Source: Auriscalpium vulgare
Lineage: Eukaryota > Basidiomycota > Agaricomycetes > Russulales > Auriscalpiaceae
NCBI GenBank assembly: GCA_019915015.1
Contig: JAHBBC010000006.1
Span: forward strand, 1,178,001 to 1,242,000
Reading direction: 5' to 3'
Length of the DNA stretch: 64,000 nucleotides
Of this stretch, positions 46,973-58,594 are shown one piece after another. Made by a program: the position numbers and the translations under genes. How positions within the stretch are numbered: the first letter of the stretch is position 1; each line of letters opens with the position of its first letter. The notes beneath the pieces are model-generated. The model had not been told where the DNA came from. It made no database searches and was given only the letters and a program-made list of their open reading frames with translations.

Positions 46973-48946
46973 CTAGCTCGGTCTGGGGGGCCGCACAAAT
47001 AGCTTGACGCCCGGCAGAACATCGCCAACGGCGCCACCTGCGTACCGGCCATGACGCCACGTCCTCATGGAGGCCGGGGCCCCAACGCGTTCAGAAGTTC
47101 TTCGGCCTTTGACGGTATGAATGGCTGCAGAAGGATGCCGCACACGCGCAGCGTCTCGAGAGATAAGGCGTAGACCTGTTGCGTGAGTCCCGGTGGTGTG
47201 GATTTCGCCCAAGGTTCCGTCACGGTCAGCATTTGATTTGCCTGCGGAGTACGCGTCAGTTGCGCCCCGAATTATGTCCGGCACTACGGGACTGGCGTAC
47301 CGCCCTCAACTGATGAATGATATGTTCAAGCGCCTCGGTCACTTGAAACGCCTGCAGATGTTCGTCGACGATCAAGGAAAGATTTTGTAAGGCCACGACG
47401 TCAGCCTTTAACTCGGGAACCTCAGGTAACTCTGGCAGCAACGTCTGGGTGTCAACGTCGTTCGGCAGTCGCTTTCGAATGGCCGCTGCGGTGATGCGAA
47501 GATAAAAGTTGCCAAGTAACGACTGCAACTCGAGCGCATGCTTTTCGAGTTGTTCAGGCGACCAGTCTGATGGTGAAACACTCGCTTAGCCGAGATGTGT
47601 TGCATTGCAGACGCTGTCGTAGAAGCTCACCCACGTCATCCTTGAATCGGCCCCCGACTCGAGCGAGATAGTACCTGACGAGGTCAACGCCCAAGTGATT
47701 CATGGCCTGGAAGGGATCCGCAACGTTGCCACCGACTTCGACATCTTTTGCCGGTTAACGGTCCAATGGGAATGAGCCAGAAGGCGGCGAGGCAGAGGAA
47801 GGTTCAGGGCCTGCAGCATGGCCGGGAAATAGATCGCGTGGAACCTGGAAAAGAAGGCAATGAGCTCACTTGTGGGTGCAAGGAATATGATATTACCGAA
47901 GTATATCTTTGCCGATGACCTGGACGTTCGGCGGCCAGTGGGTGAGTGTGCGCTCTTCGGCCGTCTTCCACGGATAGCCGGCACCCGTCAAGTAGATGGT
48001 GAGTGCGTCAAACCACACGTACATGGTGTGTTCGGGTCATTGGGAACGGGGATACCCCAATGTAGACGGGTCCTAGGACGAGATATCGATAGATCCTCAA
48101 GTGGTAGTGACAGCATGCCGAGAACATTCGCATGCTGCTGGGGAGGGTACACGATGTCTTTGTCGGATTCGTACCGGGCGAGCAGAGATTCTCGAAAGGC
48201 CGAGAGTCGGAACTTGTAGTTCTCCTCCTCCGCCCACTCGACAGCAGAGCCGGTCTCAGTAGACACGGTTATCTCTGCGTCATGCCGAGGACTCTTGACG
48301 CGGGAGACTTGGGAATCCGGGTAGAAGCACTCATCCGAAACAGAGTACCAGCCCTGGTGTGTGCCCTTGTAAATCAGGCCCTTTGAGTCTAGATCGCGCT
48401 GCACAACGTCATTTGACTCGAACACTATGAATAGAAGACCGTTAGTGACGCACCCATACGTGTTGAACTGCATCGTAATGGTCCCGTTCAGTGGTTCGGA
48501 TGAATCGGGTGTGACTGGTATTTGTGCGCTCGGCAAGGTTCTATGAACATTCAGGGTACAGGTTAAGCTGTCATGCTGGCTAGGATGAATAGATGACACA
48601 CGCGGAAGTGTGCACTCAGCTCGTCGACGAAGGTCAACGGCTCGAGATTCCTCTCCTGAGCTGCCTTCTGTATCTTGAAACCGTGCTCATCAGTCCCAGC
48701 GAGAAAGTGCACCGGTCTATCAGGGCGCGTCAGCCTGGCATGCCTGGCCAAGATATCTCCTGTAACAAGGGTGTAGAGGTGGCCGATGTGAGGCACTGGG
48801 CCGGTGGGAGCGATTCCAGGTGACAGCATGAGAAATTGTCAGGGTGAGAGTCTCGGGTGCAACTCACCAGAGTTGGGATAGAATATTGGGGTCGTTAGGT
48901 AGTACGATCCATCGCGTGTGGGAGGTTGACAGAGAATGGCCGGCAT
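46973..48946 (-). CDS. MSM1: Methionyl-tRNA synthetase, mitochondrial
   Basis: Class I synthetase charging tRNA-Met. The first exon reads MPAILCQPPTRDGSYYLTTP and IFYPNS; a splice then gives VPHIGHLYTLVTGDILARHA with the HIGH ATP motif. Next come GTDEHGFKIQKAAQERN, GLLYKGTHQGWYSVSDECFY and SAVEWAEEENYKFRLSAFRE. The KMSKS loop is TVNRQKMSKSVGNVADPFQ, then HLGVDLVRYYLARVGG. The anticodon-binding region is LGNFYLRITAAAIRK, ANQMLTVTEPWAKSTPPGL and PFIPSKAEELLNALG. The compact size and lack of a C-terminal extension fit the organellar form. At 47076-47083 (GGGGCCCC) the frame slips by one base: the normal tail TWRHGRYAGGAVGDVLPGVK lies in the next frame to a stop at 46973. The ATG at 48946 is the first in frame; a presequence exon may lie upstream. 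Confidence 0.9.
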
Positions 48947-49329
48947 GGGTAGTAAATTATTCGCTTGGAGACAACGTTGGCGGGAAGCTTGAAGGGTAAA
49001 CGCGCCGACAGCACCATAAAGCAAGTGCCTTCCGTCCCCTATCTATCGAGGCCACTCTGAAGAGATGAGGAAGGAACGTCGCGACGCTGTCGACGATGCG
49101 ATCGGTATAGCGTTCAATGAACGTTGAAGTCGTCGTCTCGCACCGGCTATGGGGTTAGGGTTGCTATCTCAGTCTCAGCCGGACGTCCTCATCGTTGCAC
49201 TGCATTCCACATCATCCACAGTCCTTTACGCACGATTTCACGGCGCGAACACTCTCTGTGCTCATCCAGCTTTTGATCCCGCCTGCTCCGACCCCCGCAG
49301 AGCTTATTTCGCCTGGACAAGCGCTCGCT
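48947..49329. other. Divergent promoter region, MetRS / auxilin
   Basis: No gene recognised. The auxilin frame is open further upstream (to 49195) but without a better ATG. Confidence 0.5.
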
Positions 49330-52148
49330 ATGGCCGACTCCTTTGCCGATCTCTGGAATTCCACGGCACCCACGAAACCTGCCCAGCCACCTCCGAAACT
49401 CGGCTCTGCACCCTCGCAGTCGAGCGGTACTCGACGGCCGCAGTATGACGCCTTCTCCATGTTGGCCGCGGCGAGTTCCGCGTCCCCAAGCCCCCGTGCT
49501 GTGACACCTGCGTCCATCGGCAAGACACCTTCTCCGAACCCGGGCACTAGATCCAGTGTGGCACCCTCTGGAGATGCATTTGGGAGTCTGTTATCGGGTA
49601 CATTTGGGGGAGGGTCGAGCAATGCCAACTTGACAATTGCTGAGCGGGCCGCGCGAGCGGAGGCGGAGAGACAGGCTGCACATGTGCAGCGTCAGCAGGC
49701 GGCGAAGCAGCAGTCGACCGCTTGGCAAGGCTTGGATGCACTCGCCAGTGCGCCCAAACTTTCAACTTCAACCGCTCCGCCGCCAGACGACGACTGGCTG
49801 TTTGGCTCAGCCCCTCCCATCCAGTCAGCCACCAACTCATCAGTAGCGGCGGACGACTTGCTGGCTTCTCCACCGAAGAATCGCAGCTCTTCCCCACATC
49901 TTGACGATGATTGGTTGTTTGGGTCCGCGCCTCCGACTGAGGCAGCTGCACCCGCGCCGAAACCACATGTGGCACAAGAGGATGACGGCTGGGGACTGGA
50001 CGAATTCGTGTCCCGTCCGAAGCAGAAACCCTCCCGTTCCTCTCCTCCCTCGAACACGAAGTCGTTGTTCGATCACTTTGACGTCGATAGTGAGCCAGCA
50101 GCACCCGTCCCATCCCGACCTGCGACCCGTGGGTCCGTCCTTTCCAGGTCAAACACCCCGGGAGACTTTGACTTCGGCGACCGCGAAAATGCCTTATTGG
50201 ATGACGATTCGGACGATGCAGACGATATTCTCGGCAATCTGTCTCGGCCCGTCGATGACGCGCCTAGACGACCTTCAGCACCAGTATGTCCTGCAGTAAC
50301 TCACTGCTTAACTGACGCTCACACATCTGTATCTTACAGCCCAGCGGCCGCCAATCGCGAGCGCCCTCACCTCCGCCTCATGTCATTGGACAGATCGTAG
50401 AGATGGGTTTCACACCGCAACAGGCTCGCGTGGCTCTCGCCGCGACCGAAACGGGACTAGACGTACAAGCTGCTCTAGAGACACTTCTCTCCAACGGTGC
50501 GGCCTCGACACCCGAACCCTCCGAGCGAGCCGAATCGCGCAGGCCACAGAGGCAGTCTGCCCGACGCAGAGAGCGCTATGACGAATCGGACGACGAGAGA
50601 TCGCACGCCCGCACCGAAGGACAGCGAAGACGTTCCTCGGCCAGTACACGTCCACCAGGTGACAGCCCGCCGGCGGGTGCCCAAAATTACCAGCAACAAG
50701 CCGATAAAATCATTGCTCAGGCCAGCGAGATTGGCCTCAACGTTTTCAGCAAAGCCAATGCTTTCTGGAAAGAGGGCAAGACACGTGTGCAAAAGGCGTA
50801 CGAAGAGCGTGCGGCGCGTCCTCTCGCTCGAACAGCGCCGGCGCACGCGCAGACGGGCGACCGAGGTGGATGCAGGAGGCACTCGACCGGGACGAGGCAG
50901 CTCAGAGGGAGAGACGTGAAAGCGAGCCCTCTGACGGAATAATCCCACCCAAGCCATCGCAGCCTCGCCGTCCAAAGCCGGAGACTCAGGCAGCGCATGT
51001 GCCCGAAGTCAAGACAGGCGATCTGTTCAGCGACGACTCGCCGAAGGCATATGTGTCTCCTTACCGCCGGGGCAAACCTGCTTCTGCCCAGCCCTCTTCC
51101 TCCGCTTCAACGCCAGCGCTTCGCTCATCATCTCCTCCACGCCTCATTCAAAGAAAGACCGTATCCGCGGCAAAACACGCAATAGCGACCTCCGCCAAGC
51201 ACAAGGCGTCGGGAACAGAGATGTTCAAGCTCGGGCGGTACGCGGAGGCCGAGGCTGCATACTCTGCGGCGATCTCCCAACTTCCCGACTCACACCTCCT
51301 TCTTGTTCCGTTGCTCAACAACCGTGCCCTGACGCGCATAAAAACGGGAGACGCTTCCGGCGCCATCGAGGATTGTACCACTGTCATCGGTATCATTGGT
51401 GCCTCATATCATCCAGCCAAAGAAGCGAAAGTCACCTCTGAGTCGGATGGCGCTGGCGTAGACCTCGCTGATGCGCTCGTCAAGGCGCGGCGGCGTCGTG
51501 CGGAAGCGTACGAAGGCAAGGAGAAGTGGGATCTCGCGCGCCAGGACTGGGAGTCTGTCTCGGGCTTAGATTTTGCGGGTCGTCAAAGGAGCGAAGCCGC
51601 CAGCGGCGCTGCACGGTGTCGCAAGATGCTCACTGCCAATGCTGATGGCCCGTCAACGTCTGCGCCTGCGCGACCGCGCCCTGCGAAACCTGCCGCTCGC
51701 CCGCCTCCGCGTCGCGGGCCGACGCCGCCGTCTGAGGCGGTCAACCGACTGAAGCAGGCGAACAAGGATGCGGAGGCGGAGGACCAGCTGCGTTTTGAGC
51801 TCAAGGACAGCGTCGACGCGCGCCTTGGCGCATGGAAGAAGGGCAAGGAGACGAACATTCGCGCGCTGGTCGCGAGCTTAGACACCGTACTGTGGCCAGA
51901 GCTGGGCCTGCCAAAGGTCGGCATGGCAGAGCTTGTCACGCCGAACCAGGTCAAAATTCGCTATACCAAGGCTATTGCGAAATTGCACCCTGATAAGGTA
52001 TGGCTCACTCGTAAGAGAATGTCGTGCTGTGCTCGTTAGCTGACGTCCGGTGTAGCTCAACGCAAACAATACCACGCTAGAGCAACGTATGATCGCAAAT
52101 GGTGTCTTCGGGGCATTGAACGAGGCTTGGATCGCATTCAAACCATAG
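49330..52148 (+). CDS. SWA2: Auxilin-like clathrin-uncoating co-chaperone (Swa2 type)
   Basis: Recruits Hsp70 to strip clathrin from vesicles. It starts MADSFADLWNSTAPTKPAQ. The long disordered N-terminus has repeated DDDWLFGSAPP and DDGWGLDEF acidic-aromatic motifs, probably clathrin or adaptor binding. A UBA domain follows (QIVEMGFTPQQARVALAATE, ALETLLSN), then SEIGLNVFSKANAFWKEGK. TPR repeats run KASGTEMFKLGRYAEAEAAY, LLNNRALTRIKTGDASGAIE and KARRRRAEAYEGKEKWDLAR. The C-terminal J domain has IRYTKAIAKLHPDK (HPD loop) joined over an intron to LNANNTTLEQRMIANGVFG and ALNEAWIAFKP. A short intron (35-44 nt) near 50815 is needed to reach the frame of RPRWMQEAL. Domain order UBA-TPR-J matches yeast Swa2. 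Confidence 0.92.
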
Positions 52149-52166
52149 CATTAGCATTAGCATTGG
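52149..52166. repeat. Short GCATTA hexamer repeat
   Basis: Three GCATTA/GCATTG units directly after the auxilin stop codon, in the 3' untranslated region. Confidence 0.7.
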
Positions 52167-52252
52167 GATTGGGACGCTGTTCTTTATATAGTGGGTACGT
52201 AGATATAGAGGATCATCTATCCGGACGCACGAGCCAATTGTCGGTACAAGGC

Positions 52253-54309
52253 TCATGACACCAGCTCCCATCGCCCACCGTCATCTTCACTGACACGCCA
52301 TATCTTGTCCCTGGCGTGCAGCCAATCTATAGCCTCCGAGACGGCCCACACCCCCACCCGATCCCACCGGCCGTCGCTGCGCCGAATGTAAGTCGTGATC
52401 TCTTCCTTCGTTGGACCTGGCGGGGCGAACTTCCGGGCTCGGCTGACGGCAGGAGCGAGCAGATTTGTCGTTCCGGTGCCTCCGAGTGCTTCCGGAGCAT
52501 GAGGGCTCTGATAGCGGCTTGCACCTGCCTTGCCAGATAGGCACTGGACAGCGGGATGTAGGAGTCTTCGCTCGCGTCGGGGTCCGACAGCACACTGTCA
52601 TCTTGAGTGAAGCATCGAGTAGATGCGATAGAGGAGCTCGTGACATCGGCGGTAGTGTCGTTGGTCCGCCACATGCGACTTGCTTCCACCAAGCCGCTCA
52701 ATGATGATGCTGGCAAGGAGATAACAGGGCCGTCCCAAATGATGACGCTGCCTTCTTTGAAAAGCTCCCGGATTGCCCATTCGAAGAGACGCTTCATCTT
52801 TGGCCCTGCAGCTTCCTTATGACGAGACGGCGGCCGCGCGTTCTCTTTACCCTTCATGCTGCTCGACTGGGAAGACTTTGAGGTTTTGCCCTGCTCTTCT
52901 TTTGCCCTGCGACGGACCTCGGCGTCGACGACCCTTCGCGCCAGCGTCGAGAGCTCTGGCACGCGGCGCAGATAAGAGATGGTGAACCCAACCTGACGGT
53001 TCGTTAGATCCTCGGAGTCGCGGGGTAAGGAGGGCGGAGGGTGTTTCGATCTAGGTGTAGCGTCCGGAGAGTCCAAGGCTCGACCCATTTTTAATGGGCG
53101 TGGAGTCTTGTCCCCTGGACCTTTTCGAGGCCGCTTGGTGGGCGTCGAAGGGGCGCGAGCCAGTGCGGAAGATATCGAGTCTGTCTCGGACTCGGAGTCC
53201 AGTGCGTCATGAGACGGACATGAAGGCGGAAGTTGAGAGTAATTGTCCATGTAGTGTTTGACGTAAATCCGGAATGTGTTGGCTGTGAGTGCGCGTGAAT
53301 GTAGTCGGGACGGATGCTTGAGGCGTGGGGGCGACTATATGCGGTATCGTAATCGGTTTCTGATTCGTAAATACTGCAGATAGGACTGACCGCGGTGCTC
53401 TCTGATACGGACTTAGCTGGGCTGGTCGTCGCGGAGGTGGACGGTGTCGAGTGTGAAGGAGTCGTCATCGCAGATAGCAGAACATGACCAGGTTTCGATG
53501 GAGTCGCATCGTTCTTCGACCGATCCTTGCGTGGCGTAGACGGCACTGTCGGAAGTTCTGTGGTAGGCTTGACAGGCGCGGGGACGATGAAAGGCTTCGA
53601 CAGTCTGTACGAGTCTCTGTGTAGCTTGATGACCTTTCGCCAGTGATCAAGTTCGTCGTTGTTAGATGGACAGCGTTCTGAAATCAGACGTGAGCTCTCA
53701 ATGACAATTACCTGCGGAATGTCGCGATGAACCGACCTATAGACTCGCATTGGATGTCTTTCGCGTACGACTTCGAGTTGACTCGTCCAACAACTCGAAT
53801 CGTGCTGCCTACGGGAAGAACGGCGCTGGTGGTGGCTGCATGCCCGTAGAAGAGTTGACGTTACTCTGCAACCTTGAAGATGAGGGCTTTGCGTTGTGTT
53901 CTCCCGAGGGCTCTCGAGACTGATGGCGTAGCGCGCATTCAATGACGCCGGTCCCATCGTCCACTGGGCAGCAGTGAACACCACAAGAGATGAGGGTGGC
54001 CAAGACTCACAAAGATATACAGTTCGTCTGTCGTATGCGCTCAGACCCACCAACGTTCCAACCAGCTCGACAGTCCTACACGGCGTCCGACCGATCAAGT
54101 AGTAAGGGGAACCTATATCACGTCAGAGATTAGTGCAGTTCAGACAAGACCTGAGCAAACACACCGCTATGAGGGGGCTCTTCCATGTGATTGACGTCTC
54201 GCACGAAACAGGGCGCTATGGCATCTTTGGTCAGAGTCCATGCGAATATCTGAGCAGGGGTCGGCAGGGCTGTGGCCTTGGACGTTGAAGCGGATGCATC
54301 AAGGCTCAT
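52253..54309 (-). CDS. STN1: CST telomere-capping complex subunit Stn1
   Basis: Stn1 binds Ten1 and protects telomere ends and guides Pol alpha fill-in. The ATG at 54309 begins MSLDASASTSKATALPTPAQ. Then IFAWTLTKDAIAPCFVRDVN, and an intron joins to GSPYYLIGRTPCRTVELVGT, LVGLSAYDRRTVYLLDDGTG and VIEC, the N-terminal OB fold. After a Ser/Thr/Pro-rich linker, an exon starts TFRIYVKHYMDNY, the fungal Stn1 motif after the OB fold. The C-terminal winged helices include RQVGFTISYLRRVPELSTLA and MKRLFEWAIRELFKEGSVII, then PTKEEITTYIRRSDGRWDRV, GVWAVSEAIDWLHARDKIWR and DGGRWELVS. The frame slips by one base near 52480-52500, between the AIRALMLRK and KEEITTY segments, with no intron found to explain it; the stop in the first frame (52327) would remove the last helix. 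Confidence 0.85.
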
Positions 54310-55368
54310 TCCAACCCCGGATTTGCTGCTCTTGGAGGGAGTCTGCGTGATTGAGACTTTGCACAGTTGCTGGGTGTTGGTGGATAGCGTCAGGCTGATG
54401 TCGGTTCACGAGGTCATCGTTGCAGCGGTTGAACTTGCGTAGTTGTCGATGAGCTGAAGCGATTGGCACTTAGCAAGAGGCTGAACGTACTTAGGGGCAC
54501 AGGGTAAGATGCATATAGGCAGAGCACGTTGACCACGGCGGTGACTCTGGTGAGAGGAAAGCTGTTCGTTCGCCGCGTTCAACGCGAGGCGGATGACGGT
54601 CACGTGTCCATCGGAGTCCAACAACCAACAGGCCGGCGCAGCCACCGGGGCGCCTCAAAGCTGCAACTCACCTCTCACCAGCCTGCTCAGACCCATCACG
54701 GCCTCCTGGACCTGCCGGTGGGCTACGCAGTGCTAGTAGCCACCGGCCGCACCGCTCGACCGCACCACTCTGCTGTGCTGCTGTGGCTTCCTCTCAGAGC
54801 TTTGCGTCGTCGCGGTCTCCGCTAAACGCCGAAACCAACAATGCAAGAGACCATCGTGGCCGGCTTGCTCGAGACATTGTCTCCTCCAATCTTTCTGCGC
54901 GCCCACACTTCTCTTTATGCTCTCTTTGATCTATGTTCTCGGCTGTACGACAACTTTGCGACCTTGAAGCTCAGGGACGCATCACATCTCAAAGGCCGCA
55001 ATCCCCTGCTCGCGTGCGGACGCACACGTTCCGCCTTTGTGGCTATGAGACCTGCGCTTGGACGCCCACCGATCCCCCTTTTTATTGCCCGCGCCACCCG
55101 GATAGTTTATTTTCTCGCCCTTCAATGCTCAATGTGCTCCTTGCCACCGGTACGCGCTTTGTGAATCCCTACTGTCTTTGACCGCATCGGCTGGCTGCTT
55201 TGCTCTCGTCCATGCTCAACACCTTTGCTGTTATAAATGGCTTTCGTCCTCGTCGGAGTCCCACATCCCGCTCCGCATCTCCCGTGCTCAAGTGCCTCGC
55301 CTTCAAAAAGCATCACAACGACTTCAAGTGCTTAGACTTCTGTACGCTGGTTTCGTATCCTCATCCCA
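54310..55368. other. Long gap with a possible Cys-rich small frame
   Basis: About 1.06 kb. On the plus strand around 54990-55160 one frame reads FRLCGYETCAWTPTDPPFYC followed by PRH, a possible Cx4Cx10Cx2H zinc-binding pattern, ending at a GT donor-like site. No complete gene could be built. Nothing else recognised. Confidence 0.3.
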
Positions 55369-56297
55369 ATGTCTGATCACTCAAACCATCCTGCTCGTAG
55401 CAGCAGACACCGTCGCTACAAGCCCTACGCATTCTACCCCAGTGTCTCTGCATCTCCCAGCCCGTCTGCGTCGTCGCTGGCATCTTCGTCCTCGTCCCAA
55501 ATCCAAATCCACCCCCGTCTCCACACCCATAGCTATCCAAACATGGACATGTTCCAGACCCCAGGGCACGAGCTCTTCACCCAGCATACGACAAGTAAGG
55601 CAGTCGCGCCGGACCCCAAGCTTCCGCCTCTCCCGAGGGGCGCGATCGTTCTCCCGCCTGGCCAGCCGTGGAACGCGCTGCGGGCCCGTGACCGTGTTCC
55701 CATGCCGCAGCTCGCATTGAAGTCCAACCGTCCCGCCGCCGCCAAAATGGCGCCGATAGTCTTCAACTGGGCCGGTACACCCTTGGCTGGGTGTCCGCAT
55801 GGACGAGTTCAGCCAAAAGGGGGGGCACTTCATTGCCGAGCACATGATTGGCGGCTATGATATCATAGCCACCAAGTACAAACTCAGGACAATCAATCTC
55901 CGCATTGTTGTAAGCACGCCCTTTTTGTGTTTCGACCTGCTTGCTGAGGATTTGTTGTTCGTAGTGGCCTGGTTACGAGGAATCCATAGACCAGGGCCGG
56001 CTGATCGACCTTATGACCCCCGCTGGTCCCATGACTCGCGCCCAACTCGCTTCCATCGTCGTAGACGCTATGTCCCGGTACTGCCAGGTCAGTGCTCTTT
56101 CTGCTGCGGACGAGCTGCATTGGCTGACGGCCCCACAGAAAGCTCTCCAGTTCAGATGTGATCCTAAATGCGCTCCATGGAGGATTGGCCGCGATGCTAT
56201 TCGGCTTGACCATTTCGTGCTTGTGGCTCTGCTCAACATTTCCGGCGACACCTGGCAGGCCGATATCATCCTCGAACGCCAGTACACCATGAAGTAG
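55369..56297 (+). CDS. Unknown conserved-type protein
   Basis: Family not recognised by name. It starts MSDHSNHPARSSRHRRYKPY with a Ser/Pro-rich N-terminus, then VAPDPKLPPLPRGAIVLPPG and KMAPIVFNWAGTPLAG. The next conserved block (MDEFSQKGGHFIAEHMIGGY, DIIATKYKLRTINLRIV) lies one base out of frame at GGG 55789-55791. It splices on to WPGYEESIDQGRLIDLMTPA, GPMTRAQLASIVVDAMSRYC and, after another intron, FRCDPKCAPWRIGRDAIRLD, HFVLVALLNISGDTWQADI, ending ERQYTMK. The conserved half looks globular and has the feel of a lineage-specific mushroom protein family; no catalytic motif is evident. A frameshifted pseudogene is possible, but the downstream exons are otherwise well kept. Confidence 0.65.
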
Positions 56298-56586
56298 AGG
56301 TCTCTTCAATCTCCCTTTGCATTCGGACTACGTCCGCAAGTTGATGCTTTAGCATCGTATACCCGCATATTCATATTCTATCATATTCATCCTCATCACA
56401 TCACACTCGTTCTCGAAATTCCTTGTCCATAATTATCATACCCTGTAGCACTAGCATAGCCTCGTCCACCTCTATCCACACTGTAGCATTTAGACTCATC
56501 ATTGTGAATACATCGTTCCTGACAATCTGCCGGAAGTACTTCTTGATACGTTGCTGCCAGAAGTTCTCGCTACAACCGGCCACTGC

Positions 56587-57519
56587 CTACTCGCCATCGC
56601 CGCCCTTCTTCTTCTTTTCCTCCACCATCTCAATGTTGTCCACCACGACGCCCTTCAGCACATCTAGCCCCTTCTTCCCGCCCTTCCCACCGCCGCCTTC
56701 CCCGCCCTCGTTCGCCTCCTCAATCAGGTCGTACACTTCCTGGGAGACGTCGCCTTGGATGACGATCTCGTCGATCCCTGCAGCGTTCTTCGTGACGGAT
56801 GCACCCGTGGCAAATTTCTGCGCGAAGAACTTTGACGCTTTCTTTAGGTCTACGTCTGCGCGCAAGGGTTAGGCAAGGGTGAACTTTGCGCTTCGAAGGC
56901 GTGGGCCGCGCACCGAAGATCTCGAGCCCGCGTATTGAGGTGACATATTTACGCTTGTTCCGCTCTATCCGTTTGATGATGACCTAGAGTGACGTTCAGA
57001 CACACGCACACTGTATCGAAGAAGCATCGACTGACTTGTGAAGCCTGCACGTCCAACCGACATAAGTCTCAGTCTAGTCGCACGAGCAGCGCACGCACCA
57101 GCTTCTTCTTCTTCTTCGCCGCCTCTGCCTTAGCCTCTGCCTTCGCCTCCTTCTTCGCGGAGTCCTTCTCCAGCTTGCTCTGCGCCTCCAAGCTGATTGT
57201 GCCGAGCTTCGCCGTGAGCGCCTCTGCGCGCGCAGTGAGCCCCGCGTCGCTGCCCGCGCCGAGCTCGCCTTACGCACCTTCAGAGTAGTACTTCTCGTAC
57301 AGATCGGGCCGCGAATCGTGCAGCCACTCCTTGCATTTCGACAGGCTCACGCCGAACTCGCAGTACTCTGGCGGCCACGAGCACACTGGGAGATCTTACA
57401 ATCAGCAGCGGGAGATGCGGGGCCATGAGGACGTGCGAACCGCCGCAGTAGAACATCTGGACTGGGGGCACGGCGACCTTCTCTGGCGCCGCTGCATCCT
57501 GTTGTGTTGTTGTTGCCAT
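56587..57519 (-). CDS. TMA22: TMA22/DENR homologue (SUI1 domain)
   Basis: Density-regulated protein. With MCT-1/Tma20 it recycles 40S subunits and supports reinitiation. It starts [20 protein letters not shown] and QMFYCG, joined to [20 protein letters not shown], the Cys-rich N-terminal zinc motif. Then [32 protein letters not shown] and a Lys-rich coiled stretch. The SUI1 domain is [63 protein letters not shown]. It ends [16 protein letters not shown]. Each intron (three clean GT-AG, about 54-130 nt) keeps frame. Near-complete agreement with the family. Confidence 0.94.
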
Positions 57520-58015
57520 GGCTTGGTTGCGGGTTTGTGACTTGTGCGCTTAAGTCGAGGAGGAATTAGATAGATCGTCCGCCGGGCCGGAGGTGCCGTG
57601 CGTGAACTGATTATCTCGCGAATATCCTGCAGATTTTTGCCATGCCGTCGATCGTCGCGTGTTTGCCAGGAACCATTCAAACAGCCTTTGCGTTCTCAAC
57701 GGGCGAGCGTCTTGTAACTGACGTTTTGTGCCCTTTGCCAGTTCTTGGAACATGACCGGTTGACCGACCAAGTCTTACCAACAGGAATACAAAGTAAACG
57801 GTGCACTGGTCTCAAAGTGCAACGCCAAATCCCAACCGTCGCCGTGACGCGCAAGATGCAAGAGAGCGCCATTGGAAAGTCGAACCATATGTGGAATGAG
57901 CGGTATAAATATCGATGCGATGGGTACAAAGTTACATGCGATCAGAAACGACGGCGAGCAATATTATTCTGCCACAGACGAAGCCTTCTCAAGACTCACG
58001 CGGACTCTCCCTCCC
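57520..58015. other. Intergenic, nothing recognised
   Basis: Upstream of TMA22 and downstream of the mitochondrial protein gene; no coding signal. Confidence 0.45.
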
Positions 58016-58486
58016 TCACTGCCTCCCCTCCGGCTTGCGTCCACCCGCACTGGCTCCCTCCGGTCCCTCCCCGGGGTGGCTCGTCTCAGGACCCTTGTCC
58101 TTCCCGTACGTGTCCTTCCCGCCGTACCGCAGCTTCTCCTGCTGCTGCCCGTCCGTCTTGGCGTCATACGGCTCTTGCTTGTCCACGCTCCTGTACTCCT
58201 CCGTCCTCACGCCCGCGCGGCTGTACTCGCCCGAGGGCGGGTCGTGGGGGCGCTGCACGGCCTCCGACGAGCTGTCGACGCGGTGGACCTTGGAGTCCGC
58301 GGGGGCCTCCGCGTCGACGTCCTTGAAGTACGAGTCTGCCGTGTGCTCGGGCTTGGCGTCTGCTGAGCGGGCGAAGGTGATGCTGAAGGCGCGCGTCGCC
58401 TTGGGAGATGAGCGCGCGGTGAGGGCGCGGACGGGGCGGGCGCTGAGCGCGACGCGAGAGACTGGGAGGGCGCGGATGAGCGACAT
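58016..58486 (-). CDS. Small predicted mitochondrial protein
   Basis: Single exon, 156 residues. The N-terminus MSLIRALPVSRVALSARPVR, followed by ALTARSSPKATRAFSITFAR, is Arg/Ser/Ala-rich without acids, a classic matrix-targeting presequence with a likely cleavage near RAFSITFAR. The mature part is hydrophilic and acidic/disordered (DSYFKDVDAEAPADSKVHRV, SSSEAVQRPHDPPSGEYSRA), ending GGRKPEGRQ. No named domain recognised. The gene has a TATA box about 65 bp upstream with TGACGTCA beyond it, suggesting inducible (stress) expression. Confidence 0.82.
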   Translation of the reverse strand: MSLIRALPVSRVALSARPVRALTARSSPKATRAFSITFARSADAKPEHTADSYFKDVDAEAPADSKVHRVDSSSEAVQRPHDPPSGEYSRAGVRTEEYRSVDKQEPYDAKTDGQQQEKLRYGGKDTYGKDKGPETSHPGEGPEGASAGGRKPEGRQ

Positions 58487-58549
58487 GTTTGTATGGTTGA
58501 AGGTGGGCTGTTGGATGGGTTTGGTAGTCCTGGTTCGGTGGTTGCGAGC

Positions 58550-58594
58550 TTTATATGGAGCGAAAAGTCAGGTGGGAGCTGACGCGTGACGTCA
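58550..58594 (-). promoter_or_regulatory. TATA box and CRE of the mitochondrial protein gene
   Basis: TATAAA (plus-strand TTTATA 58550-58555), then the palindrome TGACGTCA at 58587-58594 directly next to an ACGCGT at 58582-58587. Confidence 0.6.

Noticed and set aside
54841..55164. ATG-started frame of 107 codons
   Set aside because: The overlapping Cys-rich frame looks more gene-like, and neither could be extended into a complete gene.
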